Of a stretch of DNA of 10,735 bases, positions 6,487-10,735 are shown one piece after another. The first letter of the stretch is position 1; the number at the start of each line of letters is the position of its first letter. Source of the stretch: a bacterium (lineage in GTDB: Bacteria > UBP13 > UBA5359); the NCBI GenBank assembly GCA_028699365.1, contig JAQVUQ010000052.1, positions 1 through 10,735 on the forward strand, in the 5' to 3' direction. The translations under genes were made by a program, and so were the position numbers. The notes under the pieces are model-generated. The model was given only the letters and a program-made list of their open reading frames with translations, had not been told where the DNA came from and did no database searches.

Positions 6487-7832
6487 TTAGTGTTGGTGAC
6501 ACATTTATTATTAGTATTGTTATAGGTATCTCTGGGCCATGGAACCGTCTTTTTCTCGTATGCACCTGTAAACTTCACAAGAAAGGCCTTGTTATACGGG
6601 GGAGCATATGCCACTACGGCATCTATTACTTCGTCTCCGTCCGCATCTCCCAGCACGGGGCCGGCGATCAATGGATGCTTACCGGATAAAAGCTTCGGAT
6701 ATCCTTCCATGTACTCTCCGGAACTGTTCCACAGGTGAATGGTGCCGTCCCTGGTGCCGCACAACAGCTCCAGTCTGTTATCCCCATCCACATCCGCTAC
6801 GGCAATCGAGGCGTCAGGCCATGACGTCTGCAGTTCTCTCGGCCAGCCTGGCAGAGCAGTGCCAGTGTTTTTGAGGACATAGGCAGCTCCGCTGCCGGCA
6901 TACTTACCGCCTTTCATGGCGATAAAGCCTGCCACTATCTCCGGCTTACCGTCTCTATCCATATCTGCCAGAGAGATTCTGACGGCTCCCTCTCCCAACT
7001 CCTGCGGCTTCTCCCAGCCGGAGAGCGGATTCAGCGTCAGCGCATCCCAGATATATATCCGGCCCTTACCGGTACCGGCTGTTATCTCCATTTTCTTATC
7101 GCCGTTAACGTCTGCCAGAACACAATTAGTTATGCTCTCACTACTAAACGCCTTTACAGGCCAGAGTGCTTTGCCGCCGGCATCCCAGCCGTAAAGTCTC
7201 CCTCCTGTCGTCCAGGCTATGATTTCATTCCTGCCGTCTCCGTTTATATCTCCTGTAACGGCACTTACTCCTGCCCCCAATACTGTTCTGGGCCAGCCTG
7301 CCACGGCCGTGCCGTCGTATTCATAGGCGTAGAAGGCATTGGGGTTGGTTCCGCCGGCCATGATCTCCAGCTTGCCGTCCCCGTCTATATCGGCGATTAT
7401 CGGTGCCTGAAATATGCCTTTCTCCGGGGCGGAAACGGGCCAGCCGGGCAGGTAATTGCCGCTGCTGTCAAGCAGGTGCAATTTCCCCGGTCCTGTCCAC
7501 CCTGTGGCAAAGCAGATCTCCTGTTTGCCGTCGTTATTGAAATCGGCGGCTGCCGGGCCGTCATTATTGACCATGGCATTCCGGCCTTCATCACGGATGG
7601 CCTTGGGCCACCCCGGCAATGCATTGCCGGATTTATCAAGCACATATATACGTGCTTCCCCCTGCTTCTCCATGGTAGCGATTACCACCTCGTCTTTGCC
7701 GTCTCCGTTTATGTCGGCTATCAGCGGATTGGCCCTGACGCCCGTCCAGACGTCCACCGGCCAATCACTCCAGGCGGCTGCACCTAAGTTCATCATACAC
7801 AGTATCGCTGCCAGCACAATTGCAACACGCAT
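6483..7832 (-). CDS. Secreted FG-GAP/VCBS-type beta-propeller protein with eight DxDxDG-like loops
   Basis: From the ATG at 7832 this is 449 residues. MRVAIVLAAILCMMNLGAAAW is a clear Sec signal peptide with likely cleavage near the AAA. No lipobox, transmembrane segment or C-terminal anchor is visible, so the protein should be released to the periplasm or outside. The mature part is almost wholly FG-GAP/VCBS repeat. Eight loops like ADINGDGKDE begin near residues 40, 97, 148, 195, 241, 290, 347 and 396, each followed by a hydrophobic strand and usually by a GWP-type turn (LPGWPKAI, LPGWPVSA, VAGWPRTV). This fits a propeller of about eight calcium-binding blades, as in integrin-alpha-like domains. 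The role is probably binding or scaffolding. No catalytic motif is apparent. The tail is Asn-rich (YNNTNNK). The start is uncertain: TTG at 7850 and a well-placed ATC at 7865 are in frame. It follows the large barrel gene by about 80 bases and overlaps the GH42-like gene by 4. Confidence 0.88.
   Translation of the reverse strand: MRVAIVLAAILCMMNLGAAAWSDWPVDVWTGVRANPLIADINGDGKDEVVIATMEKQGEARIYVLDKSGNALPGWPKAIRDEGRNAMVNNDGPAAADFNNDGKQEICFATGWTGPGKLHLLDSSGNYLPGWPVSAPEKGIFQAPIIADIDGDGKLEIMAGGTNPNAFYAYEYDGTAVAGWPRTVLGAGVSAVTGDINGDGRNEIIAWTTGGRLYGWDAGGKALWPVKAFSSESITNCVLADVNGDKKMEITAGTGKGRIYIWDALTLNPLSGWEKPQELGEGAVRISLADMDRDGKPEIVAGFIAMKGGKYAGSGAAYVLKNTGTALPGWPRELQTSWPDASIAVADVDGDNRLELLCGTRDGTIHLWNSSGEYMEGYPKLLSGKHPLIAGPVLGDADGDEVIDAVVAYAPPYNKAFLVKFTGAYEKKTVPWPRDTYNNTNNKCVTNTK
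6621..7715 (-). repeat. Eight degenerate tandem repeats encoding DxDxDG calcium-loop blades
   Basis: On the plus strand, related stretches such as ttgccgtctccgttt recur at about 7689-7715, 7518-7544, 7365-7391, 7224-7250, 7086-7112, 6939-6965, 6768-6794 and 6621-6647. These are the reverse complements of the eight Asp-rich loops, and the unit length is about 138-171 bases. Unit 5 (ADVNGDKKME) and unit 8 (GDADGDEVID) lack the usual Gly, and unit 7 has Asn in its place. The copies are diverged, so this is old protein-repeat duplication, not a recent DNA expansion. Confidence 0.85.
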
Positions 7833-7850
7833 ACGTTCTCGGCATTCCAA

Positions 7851-7911
7851 TCGGCACCCGCCGATGGAAATACCTTCTCTCCTCTCTGGTAATAATTATT
7901 TCATCTTTTTA
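7851..7911 (-). other. Gap between large barrel gene and propeller gene, with strong ribosome site lacking a normal start codon
   Basis: On the minus strand this reads GATAAAAAGATGAAATAATT, then ACCAGAGAGGAGAGAAGG (the ribosome-binding-like purine run, about 7873-7890), then TATTTCC and ATC (7865-7863). The ATC is in frame with the propeller gene. No stem-loop terminator or convincing promoter is visible. The purine run is the best ribosome site in the area, yet the nearest ATG in the propeller frame lies some 40 bases further on. Confidence 0.5.
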
Positions 7912-10735
7912 TCATTTTCCGTTCACCGTAAGCTCGTCATCCGGTGCTATCACCAGTATCTCGTGTTCATAATGCCTTTTATGCACGCCGGAAGTCCACC
8001 CTTTTCTTGTATTTATGTCTACATAGGAGGCATCTTTTTCACTGAAAGCTGATAAATCGAATTTCTCCGGCAAGGCCAGCTTTTCGTTATTATCCGTAAC
8101 TATAGTCACCGGTATGCCGGCCTTGACGTCTTCAGCTGTCCAGACTCCCTTTTTGCCCCAGAAATCTCCGGGCAGGGACAACTCCATGCCTTTGCTGAGC
8201 ATCATCACCCGGTAGCCCTTCTTACTCACGCCCAGCTTCTTCATATCAACGCTGACAGTGCCTTTGCATGGGAATGCGCTTCCGTATAGAGTGACGGCTA
8301 CCCAGTTCCCTTTCTTCAAGGTCGTCATTACCCGTAAATCTCCCTGTACGCTGACCGGGGGATCTGCATAGGTGCTGACCAGTGAGGTGAACACTCTCTC
8401 TACTTCCCGGTTATCTTGTCCCAGTTGCACTGCCAGATCGAGTTGCAGGCTGATCACTCTGCCCCGGCCGTAATCGCTAAGGGTTATGGCGGGCGCTGTA
8501 GTGCCTGAAAATACGGCCAGTGTCTTTGTTGCGGAAGAGATGACTTCCACTTGTCGGACGGAGGCTTTGTTGCTCAGCTTTACCTCTTTGTCATTATATG
8601 TAAACGCCGATACCGCAATGTTCTTATCCACATACCTGATGCCAGCCAATTCGGATGTCTTATCCTGCTCTTTGGTGAGATCCGGAAGAGAAACGGAACA
8701 GCCTCCAAGCATAACCAGAGTCCCCCCCGCCTTGACGTAGCTCTCTATAGCTGTAAAGGTTTCAGGAGAGATCCCTCTCAAAGCATAGGCCGGCGCTACC
8801 AGAACGGGATAGTTGCCATAGTACTCCCTGGCTCCGACCAGCATGGCATCCGCATCCATGGCATAAGAAAGACGCTCCAGCAGCATAACCTCTCTCACAG
8901 CCTCTTTAGGGGCATCCTTGCCCAGCAACATCTGCAGGGTATTCTGGTTGTGCAGGATCGATACTTTGGCCAGGTTGGCGGCATCAGCCCATTCCCTTGT
9001 ATTGTGTATCAGGTATTGCAGCGGTAACCCTCCCTTGGGATTGCTACCGTAGATGAGAAAGCGCCAGAACTGGTTGTCTACAAAATGTATGCTAGCTTTG
9101 TGTCCTCTGAGAGACACGGTATTGTAATATCCCCATGTGCGTCCCACATGTCCTCCAATCAGAGCGTTGGGGTAAATAAAACAGGGCTCGCAATAATCAC
9201 CTGAGGCGACAAAGTAATAAGCCGCTCCCAGTCTGGTAAGGGCATCGTTATCCATGCCGAAGGACCACCCACTCCCCAGTGCGGCTGTCGGTCTGAGTTC
9301 GACTATGGTCTGCAATCCCTTGCTACGGGAATAATCGATCAGTTCCTTAACAAAGCCTGTGTTGACGGAGTTCTTGAAGAGTATATAACGGCGCCACCAT
9401 TTGTCCGACGGGTCTACCCAGGCGACCTTTTGGGCCAGCCTGTCGCTCATATCAGCGGGAAGCGCCTCGCCGAAATTGCTGCGGCAGAAACGATCGAACA
9501 GCTCCAGGTCATCTCCATGAAAATCTACATAATTAAAAAACGGTTCATCGTAATAGATCCCCTTGAAGTTGCCGTGCTTGTTGTACTTCTCCGCATATTC
9601 GTCCAGCAGGCTGTGATACATACTGCGAAAAGCGGGGGACAGAACGTCAGAGATGGAACCGTATGAACTGTAGACGTATTTCTTGCCGTCTTTATCAAGA
9701 GCGGCCATACCTTCCGGCGCCTTACCGGGATGCACCAACGTCCAGACATTGATGCCTGCGTCAGCGGCTGCATTTACCAGATTCAGCAGCAGATCCTCTG
9801 TGCCGGGATTAACTGACACCATGCCCGGGTACTTCCTGGGAATATCGGACATGTGGTGGATAACATTGCCGCTGGTCAGATCGGCATATATGACATCGGT
9901 TACACCCATCCACTTTAGTTGGCGGATCCATATACGTAACTGGTTGCTGTCCGTCCAGTGCACTGTGATCCAATCAACGAACATAAAGAATTTGCCCTTG
10001 AGTTCGTTGATGGGCTGACGTACCAGGAGTCTGCTCCTTAACATATCATCCGAGAACCAATCACTACTCGCGGTGTTCTCCGGTAAAGACGAGGGTGCAG
10101 CCACCTTGAATGCAGCCGTTCTCCTGCCCAATTCCGCCTGATCTATACGAGTTATGCCTCTCTCGCCCAGCCATAAAACGGCATTCAACAGTAACTTTAG
10201 TTCTCCTCCCTGAGGTGAACCCTCCCCCTGTTCCTGAATATCAAGCTTGGACCAGTAGCCGGTTATTGCTCCATTGGCTACCACACGACCGTGACCTATC
10301 TCACCAACTATTACCGCTGGAGTTCCGTCACTGTCTTCAACAATAACCGTTCCTTTTGGCCCTCTGCCGAGCACTACGTGGTCATAATAAGCATGGCTGT
10401 ATTCGGCCGGCATGGCTTGCAGGAGGGCATGTTTGGTTACCGGCAGTGGTACCATTACAGTCGTATTGGTAGTGCGCAGGCCACGACATACCTCAGGAAA
10501 GAGAGGTTCCTTCCAGCCACGGTAACCGCAGGCATCGTGATTCAGCAGAATACCGCCGCCGCAGTTCACATAAGCTCTCAACAGGTCTACCGGGCCCTGC
10601 TCCAGCCCCCTCAAGCTGCCTATTACCAAGACGTCGTATTTGAGAAGCTCCTCAACGGATGAGGGCATAACCTTGACAAAGGTTGTTTCAAATCCTTTCT
10701 CCTGTTTCAGGGCTTCGTATATGCCCTTGGCTCCG
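7912..10735 (-). CDS. Large multidomain TIM-barrel protein flanked by Rossmann/ThuA-like domains (5' end beyond right edge)
   Basis: The frame has no stop from the right edge to TGA at 7914-7912, giving 940 visible residues. The first ATG (10668) is internal: the 22 codons before it read GAKGIYEALKQEKGFETTFV, which continues the same fold. Visible residues 1 to about 190 form a Rossmann-like, ThuA/glutamine-amidotransferase-like domain without an obvious catalytic triad (KYDVLVIGSL, CGGGILLNHDACG, GHGRVVANG). A TIM barrel spans about 245-580 (FFMFVDWITVHW, GVTDVIYADL, and KGIYYDEPFFNY with Asp396-Glu397, Glu codon 9544-9546, the best acid/base candidate). A second Rossmann-like domain spans about 588-767 (NYPVLVAPAYALRG, YVKAGGTLVMLGG), resembling the beta-galactosidase trimerisation domain. 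The rest is beta-rich. The N-terminus is outside the window, so secretion cannot be judged. It is probably a glycoside hydrolase of the GH42-like superfamily, with unknown substrate. It is the first visible gene of the operon. Confidence 0.85.
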   Translation of the reverse strand, partial: GAKGIYEALKQEKGFETTFVKVMPSSVEELLKYDVLVIGSLRGLEQGPVDLLRAYVNCGGGILLNHDACGYRGWKEPLFPEVCRGLRTTNTTVMVPLPVTKHALLQAMPAEYSHAYYDHVVLGRGPKGTVIVEDSDGTPAVIVGEIGHGRVVANGAITGYWSKLDIQEQGEGSPQGGELKLLLNAVLWLGERGITRIDQAELGRRTAAFKVAAPSSLPENTASSDWFSDDMLRSRLLVRQPINELKGKFFMFVDWITVHWTDSNQLRIWIRQLKWMGVTDVIYADLTSGNVIHHMSDIPRKYPGMVSVNPGTEDLLLNLVNAAADAGINVWTLVHPGKAPEGMAALDKDGKKYVYSSYGSISDVLSPAFRSMYHSLLDEYAEKYNKHGNFKGIYYDEPFFNYVDFHGDDLELFDRFCRSNFGEALPADMSDRLAQKVAWVDPSDKWWRRYILFKNSVNTGFVKELIDYSRSKGLQTIVELRPTAALGSGWSFGMDNDALTRLGAAYYFVASGDYCEPCFIYPNALIGGHVGRTWGYYNTVSLRGHKASIHFVDNQFWRFLIYGSNPKGGLPLQYLIHNTREWADAANLAKVSILHNQNTLQMLLGKDAPKEAVREVMLLERLSYAMDADAMLVGAREYYGNYPVLVAPAYALRGISPETFTAIESYVKAGGTLVMLGGCSVSLPDLTKEQDKTSELAGIRYVDKNIAVSAFTYNDKEVKLSNKASVRQVEVISSATKTLAVFSGTTAPAITLSDYGRGRVISLQLDLAVQLGQDNREVERVFTSLVSTYADPPVSVQGDLRVMTTLKKGNWVAVTLYGSAFPCKGTVSVDMKKLGVSKKGYRVMMLSKGMELSLPGDFWGKKGVWTAEDVKAGIPVTIVTDNNEKLALPEKFDLSAFSEKDASYVDINTRKGWTSGVHKRHYEHEILVIAPDDELTVNGK

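Noticed and set aside
6621-7715. CRISPR array or recent DNA tandem repeat
   Set aside because: The repeats are degenerate, in frame and spaced by about 138-171 bases of coding sequence. They encode propeller blades.
10666-10668. ATG at 10668 as start of the large barrel gene
   Set aside because: The frame stays open to the window edge, and the upstream codons continue the same Rossmann-like domain. No ribosome site precedes this ATG.

Overview
The window looks like bacterial chromosome from a poorly characterised carbohydrate-degrading lineage. Base composition is moderate, Shine-Dalgarno sites are recognisable, and one gene carries a classical lipobox. The mix of TIM-barrel 'hypothetical glycosyl hydrolases', an FG-GAP propeller protein, a ceramidase-like protein and a sugar-binding lipoprotein resembles gene sets seen in Armatimonadota, Planctomycetota/Lentisphaerota/Verrucomicrobiota and candidate phyla such as Hydrogenedentota. 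The sequence alone does not fix the phylum.

All seven genes lie on the minus strand, so transcription runs from the right edge to the left edge. In order: (1) a very large protein entering from beyond the right edge (10735 to 7912), with a Rossmann/ThuA-like domain, a TIM barrel, a second Rossmann-like domain and a beta-rich end; (2) a secreted FG-GAP/VCBS beta-propeller protein with eight DxDxDG-like loops (7832 to 6483); (3) a cytoplasmic GH42-like barrel protein with a four-Cys zinc-site pattern but no canonical Asn-Glu acid/base (6486 to 4492); (4) a DegT/DnrJ/EryC1/StrS PLP aminotransferase (4429 to 3188); (5) a short neutral-ceramidase-like hydrolase (3195 to 1918); (6) an ABC-transporter sugar-binding lipoprotein (1888 to 572); (7) the first 176 codons of another GHL6/GH42-like barrel protein that runs off the left edge (529 to 1).

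Gene 2 overlaps gene 3 by 4 bases (ATGA) and gene 4 overlaps gene 5 by 8 bases. The other gaps are about 29 to 80 bases. I saw no convincing terminator between genes, so this is most simply one operon with both ends outside the window. No stretch over 100 bases lacks a gene. I found no RNA genes, mobile elements or CRISPR arrays.

A plausible joint role, which is inference, is uptake and processing of an unusual glycoside or glycoconjugate containing amino-sugar, aminocyclitol or N-acyl groups. The lipoprotein would capture the ligand, the barrel proteins would attack glycosidic bonds, the ceramidase-like enzyme would cleave an amide or ester, and the aminotransferase would act on a keto- or amino-sugar. 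Several of these proteins lack the residues that define their best-known relatives (the ceramidase Ser, the GH42 Asn-Glu), so the chemistry may differ from the family names.
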